A DNA stretch of 61,241 bases from an uncultured Alphaproteobacteria bacterium (GTDB lineage: Bacteria > Pseudomonadota > Alphaproteobacteria > HIMB59), in contig CACGPP010000007.1 in the NCBI GenBank assembly GCA_902574995.1, positions 1 to 61,241 of the forward strand, written 5' to 3'. The position numbers and the translations under genes are program-made. Each line of letters opens with the position of its first letter. Position 1 is the stretch's first letter. Below are positions 42,702 through 50,620 of the stretch, piece by piece. The notes below the pieces were generated by a model. It made no database searches and was not told where the DNA came from. It saw only the letters and a list, made by a program, of their open reading frames with translations.

Positions 42702-43295
42702 ATGACTTTTGAATTACCAAGCTTACCTTATGCAAATGATGCTTTAGCTCCATATATGTCATCAGAAACTCTTGATTTCCATCATGGCAAACATCATCAA
42801 ACATATGTAACAAATTTAAATAATCTTGTTAAAGACACTGATATGAAAGATTCTTCTCTTGAGGAAATAGTTTTAAAATCAAGTAAAGACTCATCAATGG
42901 CAGGAATTTTTAATAATGCAGGTCAACATTGGAACCATATTTTATTTTGGCAATGTATGAAACCCAATGGGGGAGGCTCTATGCCGTCCGAATTGGAGAG
43001 TAGAATTACATCAGACCTAGGAGGGATTGATCAATTCAAAGAAGCTTTTATTCAGGCAGGAACAACTCAATTTGGTTCTGGATGGGCTTGGCTTGCCATC
43101 GATAATGGTAAATTAGTGGTCACAAAGTCACCTAATGCTTCTAATCCTCTAGTTGATGGAATGAAGCCAATACTGGGATGTGACGTATGGGAACACTCTT
43201 ATTATATAGATTATAGAAACAAACGACCTGATTATTTAAAAGCTTTTTTAGATAGTCTAGTAAACTGGGAATTTGTTGCTTCTCAATTAGATTAA
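42702..43295 (+). CDS. sodB: Iron superoxide dismutase
   Basis: The 197-residue enzyme has all four metal ligands: His27 (DFHHGKHHQTYV), His79 (WNH), Asp161 and His165 (DVWEHSYYIDY). Gln75 in AGQHWNH is at the position that marks Fe-type enzymes. It removes superoxide in the cytoplasm. AAAGGAAA precedes ATG and a strong terminator follows, so it is monocistronic. Confidence 0.95.
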   Translation: MTFELPSLPYANDALAPYMSSETLDFHHGKHHQTYVTNLNNLVKDTDMKDSSLEEIVLKSSKDSSMAGIFNNAGQHWNHILFWQCMKPNGGGSMPSELESRITSDLGGIDQFKEAFIQAGTTQFGSGWAWLAIDNGKLVVTKSPNASNPLVDGMKPILGCDVWEHSYYIDYRNKRPDYLKAFLDSLVNWEFVASQLD

Positions 43296-43300
43296 ATATT

Positions 43301-43333
43301 AGGGCTGCTTATAAAAAAGCAGCCCTATTTTTT
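43301..43333 (+). terminator. Rho-independent terminator after sodB
   Basis: AGGGCTGCTT (43301-43310) pairs perfectly with AAGCAGCCCT (43317-43326) around ATAAAA, followed by A and seven T. It sits between the convergent sodB and hsp20. Confidence 0.94.
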
Positions 43334-43336
43334 TAT

Positions 43337-43786
43337 TTAAGCTGATAAAAGTTTAGAATTCGTATTAACTTTTATTTTTCTGGGTTTTTGGTGTTCAGGT
43401 ATTTCTCTTTCAAGATTTATACTTAACAGACCATTTTTTAAATCAGCCTCTATAACTTTTACAGTATCAGCTAACTCAAACTTTCTCTCAAAATTTCTGT
43501 TGGCAATTCCTCGATAAAGATATTCTGATTTATTCATAGTTTTATCATCACCCATTTCACCTTTAACAGTCAAAAGATTGCCCTCTTGGGATATATCTAT
43601 TTGGTCCTCACCAAAACCAGCGATTGCCATGGTAATTTGGTAAATATTTTTGTCATGTTTGACGATATTATATGGTGGATAAGAAGCACCTTTATTGTTC
43701 GTAGAAAAGACGGTATCAAAAAGTTTATCAAACTCATCGAAACCAACTGATGATCTCCATAGAGGAGATAAGTCAAATGTAGTCAT
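43337..43786 (-). CDS. Small heat-shock protein Hsp20 (IbpA-like)
   Basis: The 149-residue chaperone has the IbpA-like N-terminus (FDLSPLWRSSVGFDEFDKLF), an alpha-crystallin domain (IYQITMAIAGFGEDQIDISQ, GIANRNFERKFELADTV, NGLLSINLERE) and a short tail. The usual C-terminal IxI motif appears as KIKV. It holds unfolding proteins. A very strong Shine-Dalgarno TAAGGAGG and a sigma32-type promoter lie upstream. Confidence 0.93.
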   Translation of the reverse strand: MTTFDLSPLWRSSVGFDEFDKLFDTVFSTNNKGASYPPYNIVKHDKNIYQITMAIAGFGEDQIDISQEGNLLTVKGEMGDDKTMNKSEYLYRGIANRNFERKFELADTVKVIEADLKNGLLSINLEREIPEHQKPRKIKVNTNSKLLSA

Positions 43787-43875
43787 AATTAACCTCCTTA
43801 AGCGTTAATTGTTAATTGCAGTTTTTAAACCTGCGTTAATAAAGAAATTCCAAATGGCAATTTCTCTTACTATTA

Positions 43876-43903
43876 ATTTGGGATTTCAATTTTGAAATTC
43901 AAG
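43876..43903 (-). promoter_or_regulatory. Sigma32-type heat-shock promoter for hsp20
   Basis: On the minus strand CTTGAA (43903-43898) is followed after 14 bases by TCCCAAAT (43883-43876), near the sigma32 consensus CTTGAA-N13-15-CCCCATNT. The 5' leader would be about 80 bases. Confidence 0.75.
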
Positions 43904-43952
43904 ACTTTCAAATTGACTGTTGGATAATTTTTTTAGATTATAGGTTCCTTTA

Positions 43953-44924
43953 ATGTATTCAATTGTTGCAAATAAGCCCGGTGATACAAGCGTTCTTCAA
44001 AGGAAAAGTATTGAGCTCACTGAACTTAAATCGAATGAAATTTTGATTAAAAATAGAGCAATTGGAGTAAATTTCATCGATATTTATTTTAGAGCAGGAT
44101 TATATCCTTGGCCTGTTGACAAAGATCTTGTTTTAGGCTCTGAGGGTGCAGGCGAGGTTGAAGCTATAGGCCCTAATGTTACAAAGTTTAAAATAGGGGA
44201 TCGCGTAGCATATGCTCAACCTAATAATGCATACGCAACACATAGAATGATATCAGAGGATCTCGCAGTTTCTATCCCTGATAGCATATCTTTCGATCAA
44301 GCAGCCGCATCAATTCTTAAAGGACTAACAGTAAAGTATCTTGTTTGTGACAGTTATAACTTACATAGTAATCATGAGGTATTATTTCATGCTGCGGCTG
44401 GAGGCGTAGGATTGATCGCAGGCCAATGGATAAAAGACATTGGTGCAAAATTAATAGGCACAGCTGGTAATTCAGATAAATGTGAGTTAGCAAAGCAAAG
44501 AGGCTTTGACGAGGTTATAAATTACTCTGAAAAAAATTTTTTAGATGAAGTATTAAAAATCACAAATAACAAAGGCCTTGACGTGGTTTATGACAGTGTT
44601 GGTAAAGATACAATGTTTCAATCATTTAAATGTTTAAAAAAACATGGGATGTTAGTTAGCTTTGGTCAATCATCTGGACCATATAAAGACATTCAAATGA
44701 CAGATCTAGCATTTGGTTCTTTTTATTTAACTCGACCTACACTATTCCATTTTTACGCTAATAGAGAGTGGCTTGAAATTGCAAGTCATAAATTATTTGA
44801 GATGATTGTAAAAGATAAAATTAAATTGGATAAAATTACAAAATATGATCTTGATAATGTTGCTGACGCTCACACAGATATGGAAAATAGAAAGACTTCG
44901 GGATCTATTGTCCTAAAGATTTAA
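43953..44924 (+). CDS. NADPH:quinone oxidoreductase, zinc-less MDR family
   Basis: The 323-residue protein has NRAIGVNFIDIYFRAGLYPW, GSEGAGEVEAIGPNV, the cofactor motif AAAGGVGLIAGQW and DVVYDSVGKDT. These are hallmarks of the quinone-reductase branch of medium-chain dehydrogenases (Qor). The zinc-binding Cys cluster is absent as expected. It reduces quinones or related enones with NADPH. Transcribed divergently from hsp20 and convergent with the aminotransferase, overlapping it by 20 bases. Confidence 0.92.
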   Translation: MYSIVANKPGDTSVLQRKSIELTELKSNEILIKNRAIGVNFIDIYFRAGLYPWPVDKDLVLGSEGAGEVEAIGPNVTKFKIGDRVAYAQPNNAYATHRMISEDLAVSIPDSISFDQAAASILKGLTVKYLVCDSYNLHSNHEVLFHAAAGGVGLIAGQWIKDIGAKLIGTAGNSDKCELAKQRGFDEVINYSEKNFLDEVLKITNNKGLDVVYDSVGKDTMFQSFKCLKKHGMLVSFGQSSGPYKDIQMTDLAFGSFYLTRPTLFHFYANREWLEIASHKLFEMIVKDKIKLDKITKYDLDNVADAHTDMENRKTSGSIVLKI

Positions 44925-46254
44925 CTTCACTAAACACTTCTTTAAGAGTTTTCTCTAGAGTATCAAATATTATACCCATCTCCTCCTCCGATGTAATAAA
45001 GGGGGGACATAACACAATTGATGGCCCAAGAGGTCTACATATCAAACCATTTTCAATACACTTATTAGCAACACGCTCGCCAATGGATATCGAACCATCG
45101 AAGGGTAGTTTATTTTTTTTATCTTGAACCATCTCTAAAGCACCCATAAGTCCAATGCCGCGAGACTCACCTATAAACTCTAAATCTTCAAAGTTCTTTA
45201 AACCACCCATAAAAATTGGTTCAAGGTGTCTAACATTTTCAATCATTTTCTCATTAATTATAATATCAATTGCTTCTAGCGCTAGGGCACAACCTACAGG
45301 GTGTCCACCGGCTGTGAAGCCATGAAAAAATTCCTCTGCCTCATAAGAAGCCTCCATCATTTCTTTTGTCATTTTTTCTCCCAAAATAACTGCACCAAGT
45401 GGAAAAAAACCTGATGTTATACATTTAGAGGCAATAATAATATCGGGATCAATATTGTATGTTTGAGATCCCCATAAGTTACCAGTTCTACCAAAACCAC
45501 AAATCACCTCATCAGCAATAAATGGAATATTGTATTTTTTTAAAATTTTTTGAACTATCTCAAAATATCCTTTTGAAGGAGGTATCACACCACCTGCCCC
45601 CATGACAGGTTCTGCAAAAAAACCTGCAATGGTATCAGGTCCCTCTCTTAAAATTAAATTTTCTAAATCTTCACCCATTCTTTTGGTAAACATTTCCTCA
45701 CTCTCTTTTTCTAAGCCATATTTCCAATAATGAGGACAAGCTGAATGTAAAAAACCATCTAAGGGTAATCCAAATTCACTATTGTATGGTTTTCCTGTCA
45801 TCGAAGCAGAAACAGCCGTTACACCATGATATGAATTTATTCGAGTAATTATTTTCCTTCGATTGGGATGCCCTTTTCTTTTATTAATAAACCATAATAA
45901 TTTTACAGTAGTGTCATTAGCTTCAGATCCCGAGTTTGTAAAAAAAACTTTACCATCTGTGAAAGGAGATATTTCAATTAATTTATCTGCGAGTTCTACA
46001 GCTGGTTCAGATATTCTTCCAAAAAAAGCGTGGTAACCAGAAAATTTTTCATATTGTTTTTTTGCTGTTTCAACCATTCTGGGATGATCGAAACCAACAA
46101 CAGAATTCCATAATCCTGAATTGGCATCTAAATATTTTTTTCCATCTTGATCGTAAACATATATTCCCTTCGCTTGGTTTAAAACAATAGGACCAAGTAC
46201 ATTTAAATTTTTAAGATCGGTAAAACCATGCAAAACTTTATCTGTATTAATCAT
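44905..46254 (-). CDS. Class III (omega) pyridoxal-phosphate aminotransferase
   Basis: The 449-residue enzyme opens HGFTDLKNLNVLGPIVLNQA like putrescine/omega-amino-acid:pyruvate aminotransferases. It has FTNSGSEANDT, NSYHGVTAVSASMTG, FIADEVICGFGRTG and the PLP-lysine in IIASKCITSGFFPLGA. It probably moves an amino group from an omega-amino acid, polyamine or taurine-like donor to pyruvate; the exact substrate cannot be read. The start ATG directly follows the stop of a 41-aa membrane microprotein gene. Confidence 0.9.
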   Translation of the reverse strand: MINTDKVLHGFTDLKNLNVLGPIVLNQAKGIYVYDQDGKKYLDANSGLWNSVVGFDHPRMVETAKKQYEKFSGYHAFFGRISEPAVELADKLIEISPFTDGKVFFTNSGSEANDTTVKLLWFINKRKGHPNRRKIITRINSYHGVTAVSASMTGKPYNSEFGLPLDGFLHSACPHYWKYGLEKESEEMFTKRMGEDLENLILREGPDTIAGFFAEPVMGAGGVIPPSKGYFEIVQKILKKYNIPFIADEVICGFGRTGNLWGSQTYNIDPDIIIASKCITSGFFPLGAVILGEKMTKEMMEASYEAEEFFHGFTAGGHPVGCALALEAIDIIINEKMIENVRHLEPIFMGGLKNFEDLEFIGESRGIGLMGALEMVQDKKNKLPFDGSISIGERVANKCIENGLICRPLGPSIVLCPPFITSEEEMGIIFDTLEKTLKEVFSEVKSLGQ

Positions 46255-46380
46255 TTAATCTACAACCTCATATAAACTTTCTAAAATTGGAATATTTCTA
46301 AATGGAATATCCACTAATCCTGTATCAGCAAGAAAATATCCAATAAAAAAGAAGAGTATCATGAAAATTAACTTCAACAT
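46255..46380 (-). CDS. 41-aa single-pass membrane microprotein
   Basis: A 41-codon frame reads MLKLIFMILFFFIGYFLADT then GLVDIPFRNIPILESLYEVVD. One N-terminal hydrophobic helix is followed by a short acidic tail. The stop TAA is directly followed by the aminotransferase ATG, so the two are almost certainly co-translated. A terminator and an sRNA-like unit lie 25 bases upstream. I do not know any named family for it. An exported/anchored helper or a leader peptide are both possible. Confidence 0.65.
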   Translation of the reverse strand: MLKLIFMILFFFIGYFLADTGLVDIPFRNIPILESLYEVVD

Positions 46381-46404
46381 CTTTAAAAAAGATAATATAG
46401 AAAT

Positions 46405-46439
46405 CAAAAAAGGGTTAGAACAATTTGTCCTAACCCTTT
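46405..46439 (-). terminator. Rho-independent terminator upstream of the microprotein gene
   Basis: On the minus strand AAAGGGTTAG (46439-46430) pairs with CTAACCCTTT (46418-46409), with a further ACA/TGT pairing in the loop, and the T-run continues to 46405. Only the minus strand has the T-run. Confidence 0.85.
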
Positions 46440-46506
46440 AAGAAAGAAGTGGCCCACTAAGAAAAAAGCCGCTTCTATAAGGCTGTAAAAAGAGATTAAT
46501 CTCTTA
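46405..46506 (-). ncRNA. Candidate small RNA or transcription attenuator upstream of the microprotein/aminotransferase operon
   Basis: On the minus strand a strong promoter is followed within ~100 bases by an intrinsic terminator, with no reading frame of note between. The predicted RNA begins with the hairpin AAGAGATTAATCTCTT (46505-46490). It then offers two mutually exclusive pairings: AGCC/GGCT (46484-46481 with 46470-46467), or GAAGcGGC/GCCaCTTC (46475-46468 with 46453-46446). It ends in the terminator hairpin. This is either a free sRNA or a leader that decides read-through into the genes at 46380 and 46254. No known RNA family was recognised. Confidence 0.6.
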
Positions 46507-46512
46507 TTTTTG

Positions 46513-46541
46513 ATTATAATTAGGGGTAAAAATAACTTCAA
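46513..46541 (-). promoter_or_regulatory. Sigma70-type promoter of the candidate sRNA/leader
   Basis: On the minus strand -35 TTGAAG (46541-46536) and a perfect -10 TATAAT (46518-46513) are separated by exactly 17 bases. Transcription would begin near 46506, at the first hairpin. Confidence 0.8.
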
Positions 46542-46612
46542 GAAAATTGAAATAACCACAATATATAGAATAAATTAGATCTATATGCTACTAAACTTAG
46601 TTAAATCAGAAA

Positions 46613-48103
46613 ATGAGTATCTTTAGATTCCTAGATAATATTCCGACTGTTCTTTTCACAATCATTTGGATTGGATTACTCGGTGCAATAACTTTAGGTG
46701 CACCATATATTTCTATTGAAGACATAAAAATTCTTATCACAATTAAAGATAATGAATTAGTTTCAAATTTTTCAGAGTTTTTCAATCCACATTTGATATT
46801 TCTAAATATCGCATCAAAGCTCACAAATTTTTTTGGTTTTAACAATTACTTTCTATTTAGACTACCGAATTTTATATACTTAGGATTATTAATTTTTGTT
46901 TCATATAAAATTATTAAATTAAAATTTTATGACCTCAATTATTTAATGCCTCTTACAGCAGTGATGTTAAGTGGCACAATTTTAATTTCAATGATAACCA
47001 TTGATGGTTCTCTTATTTCAGGCTTGGTGACTTTATTAATTTTCTATTATTTATTAAAAATTTTTGATGATGAAAATTTTTATAATGTATTTTTTTTTAT
47101 ATTATTTAGTCTAATTGCATTAATTCTTAATAATTTCTATTTTGTTATATTAATAACATTTTTGATATTCATAAAATTATTTAATTTAAAGCTAGAGAAA
47201 AAAAAACGTCTTAACTTAATTTCTTATCTAAGTTTTATTTATATATCTTTTTTAGTTTTTCTGATTATTCAGGGTATTAATAATACGAATTACTATTCCA
47301 TCCTTAATTTTGATCCAAATATTTTATTAAAGAAACTTTCAAAGAGTGTTATTTTTTTACTACCTTTATTAAGTTTGCTAATCATTTCTATTTTTTACAA
47401 TGGCATAAAAAGAATTAACTGGAATAAAGAATTGATTATATTCCTTTTTTCAATAATTCTTTGTTGGTTTATATTTATTTTTTCTAATAAATCAAATATA
47501 TCAATTTTAATCTTTTTATTACCAATAATGTCTATTTATATTTTTAGAACACTAGAATTCGTTGAATTAAAATGGTCGAAAATAGTTTTAGTTACCCTTT
47601 TTTTTATACCAGCAAGCATAATTTATTTTGATACCTCCCTTTATCAAAGTACTTCAGAGATACCACAGATAAATTATATTTTTTATTTAATGATAATTTT
47701 AGTATCATTAATTAATCCAGTTTTTTCTCTCCAAGAAAAATCATTAACTACAGTCTATAAAACTATCTCATTTTCTTTGATTTTAGTTGTATTTTTCACT
47801 TCAGTCTTTTTTTATTCACAATATAAGAATAAAACATTGAGTCTTGTTATCTATGATACTTTAAAAAATGATTTAAATTGTGATATAAAAAAATCCGAAT
47901 TTATATTGGAAGAAAATTATCCACTAGATTTAATGTTGTTTTTTAGTGACAAAGTGAAACCAGACTATTTTTCAGATTGCCAAATAGAATTAAAATTTAG
48001 TTCCCTTGATACAATGCCAATAGAAGATGGTGACTCAATAAATAAAACCATACTCGATATGACAACAAAATCATTCATTAATATCAACTTTAATAAATTA
48101 TGA
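46613..48103 (+). CDS. Polytopic membrane protein, possible GT-C-like glycosyltransferase
   Basis: The 496-residue protein has about 11-12 hydrophobic helices, a first periplasmic loop after the first helix (FNPHLIFLNIASKLTNFFG), and a C-terminal soluble segment (about 425-496) with Cys in LNCDIKKSEF and FSDCQIELKF. The layout, with a large first loop and FRLPNFIYLG, is reminiscent of ArnT/PMT-type lipid-linked sugar transferases, but the catalytic acidic loop is not evident. It is coupled by ATGA to a double-PAP2 phosphatase, suggesting work on polyprenyl- or lipid A-linked glycans (inference). Confidence 0.65.
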   Translation: MSIFRFLDNIPTVLFTIIWIGLLGAITLGAPYISIEDIKILITIKDNELVSNFSEFFNPHLIFLNIASKLTNFFGFNNYFLFRLPNFIYLGLLIFVSYKIIKLKFYDLNYLMPLTAVMLSGTILISMITIDGSLISGLVTLLIFYYLLKIFDDENFYNVFFFILFSLIALILNNFYFVILITFLIFIKLFNLKLEKKKRLNLISYLSFIYISFLVFLIIQGINNTNYYSILNFDPNILLKKLSKSVIFLLPLLSLLIISIFYNGIKRINWNKELIIFLFSIILCWFIFIFSNKSNISILIFLLPIMSIYIFRTLEFVELKWSKIVLVTLFFIPASIIYFDTSLYQSTSEIPQINYIFYLMIILVSLINPVFSLQEKSLTTVYKTISFSLILVVFFTSVFFYSQYKNKTLSLVIYDTLKNDLNCDIKKSEFILEENYPLDLMLFFSDKVKPDYFSDCQIELKFSSLDTMPIEDGDSINKTILDMTTKSFININFNKL

Positions 48104-49536
48104 CTTTCTTCAATCAGTTAAACTCGCAAGAAAAAAGAATAAGTATTTATCTTTTAATTGGAGCTTTTTTTTTCTTATTATTTGATTATTCAGTAGCTTC
48201 TTTTTTTGACAGTATTAATCATCAAACAAAGTCTCTTTTTGGAACACTTACTCACTTTGGTGACTCTTTATATTTTTTTGTACCTACTATTTTAATCTGG
48301 AGCTTAATAAAAATTATTAAAAGTAAAAATCAAATTATGGAAACTATAAGTGACATGAGTCTATTTATTTTTTTAAATATCTTATTAAGTGGTATAGTTA
48401 CACAAATATTAAAACATATAATTGGAAGACCACGACCAGTTTTATATAATGGCTTTGAATTAAAATCGTTAGATATAATACAATTTGACTCCAAATGGCA
48501 TTCATTCCCATCAGGTCATACTGCAACTATTTTTGCTTTTATCTTTTGTATGATATTTATCTTTCCGAAAATTAAAAATGCATTGATAACAATTGCAATT
48601 ATTATTGCATCTACGAGAGTCATAGTTGGCGCTCATTTTATTAGTGATATCTTTGGTGGTACGCTTGTTGCATACCTTTCAACAATATTTATTTCAAAAA
48701 AACTAGCAGATAAAAACAAGTTATTTACATCAGAAAATGACAAATTAATCCCAAATAATAATGTTGATATAATTTCAAGCTATATTGTCAATTTTTATCA
48801 AAACATTTTCTCTCTTTACTTGAATTTTAATTTTTACTTTAAAACCCTAACCATAACCCTCCTACTCTCTATAGTATTTTTCATATTTCCCTCATTAGAC
48901 ATAACTGTTAGTGGTCTATTTTATGGACAGGAAGGTAAATTTATCGCTTCAGAGTCTGACTGGTTTATCTATTTTGTCCGTAAAATGCTTTTACCTCTCA
49001 TGGCTTTATTAGTTTTTTTTGTCCCCATAGCTGCTGTTTTCAAACAAATTTATTACAAAGAAAAAATTTTAAATGTTGCTGTTAGAGAATGGGTTTACTT
49101 GTTTTCTTGTCTTATTATTGGAACAGGTATTGTTGTAAACTCTATTTTTAAAAATTTGTGGGGTCGTGCAAGGCCAAATGACACCATTCAATTTGGAGGA
49201 GAAGAGCCATTTACTATTCCATGGTTAAATGTTGATTATTGTAGTACCAATTGTAGTTTCGTTTCAGGTGACGTGTCTTTTTTTACGTTATCTTTAGCTT
49301 TACTAATTATATTCAATAAAACTTCATGGAATACATTTGCGTATGCTTCAATTCTTTTAATCTCATTATTAAGAATTATGGAGGGTGATCATTTTTTGAG
49401 TGATACGATTATGAGTTTTATAATCACATATGTAATAATTAAGGGGCTCAATGATATCTTTAAGAATTTTCCAGAGGATCTAAATTTAAATCAATTAAAA
49501 AAACCCTCTTGGTTATCTCGAAAAAATTCCAATTAA
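48100..49536 (+). CDS. Double-PAP2 membrane phosphatase
   Basis: This 478-residue protein is two PAP2 (type 2 phosphatidic acid phosphatase) units in one chain. Unit 1 has HIIGRPRPVL, FPSGHTAT with His140 and STRVIVGAHFISD, all three catalytic motifs. Unit 2 has LWGRARPND, CSFVSGDVS and LRIMEGDHFLSD; here the motif-2 His is Asp391. PAP2 enzymes remove phosphate from lipids such as undecaprenyl diphosphate, phosphatidylglycerol phosphate or lipid A. Unit 2 may be inactive, altered or of the variant LpxE-like type. It is coupled to the upstream membrane protein. Confidence 0.88.
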   Translation: MTFFNQLNSQEKRISIYLLIGAFFFLLFDYSVASFFDSINHQTKSLFGTLTHFGDSLYFFVPTILIWSLIKIIKSKNQIMETISDMSLFIFLNILLSGIVTQILKHIIGRPRPVLYNGFELKSLDIIQFDSKWHSFPSGHTATIFAFIFCMIFIFPKIKNALITIAIIIASTRVIVGAHFISDIFGGTLVAYLSTIFISKKLADKNKLFTSENDKLIPNNNVDIISSYIVNFYQNIFSLYLNFNFYFKTLTITLLLSIVFFIFPSLDITVSGLFYGQEGKFIASESDWFIYFVRKMLLPLMALLVFFVPIAAVFKQIYYKEKILNVAVREWVYLFSCLIIGTGIVVNSIFKNLWGRARPNDTIQFGGEEPFTIPWLNVDYCSTNCSFVSGDVSFFTLSLALLIIFNKTSWNTFAYASILLISLLRIMEGDHFLSDTIMSFIITYVIIKGLNDIFKNFPEDLNLNQLKKPSWLSRKNSN

Positions 49537-49568
49537 AATTCATTATAATTTTATAACTATTGATTTAT

Positions 49569-50447
49569 ATGTTACTTTATATCGTGAGATATTTTTTTAG
49601 TCTATTTGTAGTTATTTTATTTTGCCCATTTTTATTATTCGCAGAAGATTTAATTCCCGAAAAATTTCATGGAACATGGAGCAATGACTGTTCCAAAGAA
49701 GAAGATGTTTTTATTATTACTCAGAGTGGCTACTTCAATCTTTATGAAAGCCAGGACGAAATAGACGATTATGCGTATTTCTATCTTCAGTTTTCTGACT
49801 CAAAGACATATAAAGATTGGATTTATCTGGATGGAGAGATATTTGAATTTAAAAATGTTTTTATGAAACTGAATGACGATATTTTAGAGGTTGTATTTGA
49901 AGAGCAAGATAATCCCGATGAGTCCTATGATTTTTTGAATAATACGAATAATACTTTTACATACGCAAAGTGCGATAACACCCCAGCTAGTCTAACCTTA
50001 GTATTTGGAGAGGTACTATCATATATGAATTCCAAAGCATCTTTATCCTGTTCAAATTTCTCCAAGAATAAGGGAGAGTGCTTTGAAGATGTTTTTAGTT
50101 TTTTAGATGTCTCTGGTAATAAAGCACTTTCAAATGCTGAGATTAATAGAGCTTCTAAACTTCTAGTTTTTTTTAGCACAATAAATGGGCAAGAATTTGA
50201 TGAGGCAGGAATGTTTGGAATAATTTCTAGTTACGCTATCACCCCTTTACTCACTAAAGTTGTTTTAAATAATTTTGATTTTGACAACAGTGCAGATCTT
50301 ACACTAGAAGAAATACTTCAAGACAGAGAGGGTTTATTTGACTTAGATTTTGATGAAAATGATCAAATAGAAATTGATAATCAAAAAATTAACGAGCAAA
50401 TTAGAGATTTCATTAATAAGCTTCAAGGTTTAGGGAGTTTTTTATAA
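49569..50447 (+). CDS. Secreted EF-hand calcium-binding protein
   Basis: The protein has a signal peptide (YIVRYFFSLFVVILFCPFLLFA, cleaved before ED, start ATG 49569; an in-frame TTG at 49560 is less likely). A beta-rich domain with FHGTWSNDC...YAKCD (possible disulfide) follows, then three EF-hand-like loops: DVSGNKALSNAEI, DFDNSADLTLEEI and the degenerate DFDENDQIEIDNQ. The two halves could bind calcium in the periplasm or outside. No relation to the giant protein can be shown. Exact function unknown. Confidence 0.78.
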   Translation: MLLYIVRYFFSLFVVILFCPFLLFAEDLIPEKFHGTWSNDCSKEEDVFIITQSGYFNLYESQDEIDDYAYFYLQFSDSKTYKDWIYLDGEIFEFKNVFMKLNDDILEVVFEEQDNPDESYDFLNNTNNTFTYAKCDNTPASLTLVFGEVLSYMNSKASLSCSNFSKNKGECFEDVFSFLDVSGNKALSNAEINRASKLLVFFSTINGQEFDEAGMFGIISSYAITPLLTKVVLNNFDFDNSADLTLEEILQDREGLFDLDFDENDQIEIDNQKINEQIRDFINKLQGLGSFL

Positions 50448-50454
50448 ATTAAAC

Positions 50455-50529
50455 TGGCGGTTCCGCAAGGATTCGAACCCTGACTAAATGATCCGAAGTC
50501 ATTTGTGCTATCCGTTACACCACGGAACC
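50455..50529 (-). tRNA. tRNA-Arg (anticodon TCG)
   Basis: On the minus strand the cloverleaf reads acceptor GGTTCCG/CGGAACC, D-stem GTGT/GCAC, anticodon stem AATGA/TCATT with loop CTTCGGA (anticodon TCG, G37) and T-stem CAGGG/CCTTG with TTCGAAT. CCA is encoded at 50457-50455. It reads CGA/CGG codons. Confidence 0.95.
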
Positions 50530-50583
50530 AATTATTGATTTTATTAACTTTTTAATTAATTCATAGAGGATATATTTTTTTAA

Positions 50584-50600
50584 GGGACAAATATGGGACA
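50584..50600 (+). promoter_or_regulatory. Direct repeat GGGACA x2 upstream of the lyase pair
   Basis: GGGACA at 50584-50589 and again at 50595-50600, spaced 11 bp (one helical turn), 20 bases before the first lyase start. Possible activator or repressor site; no known motif. Confidence 0.25.
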
Positions 50601-50620
50601 TTAGAGATATAGTTTTTCCA

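Noticed and set aside
43787-43870. RNA thermometer (ROSE/fourU) in the hsp20 leader
   Set aside because: Small hairpins exist, but none pairs with the AAGGAGG ribosome binding site.
46405-46506. 6S RNA or 4.5S RNA
   Set aside because: Lacks the SRP domain IV sequence (GGAAGCAGC-like) and the long open rod of 6S RNA.
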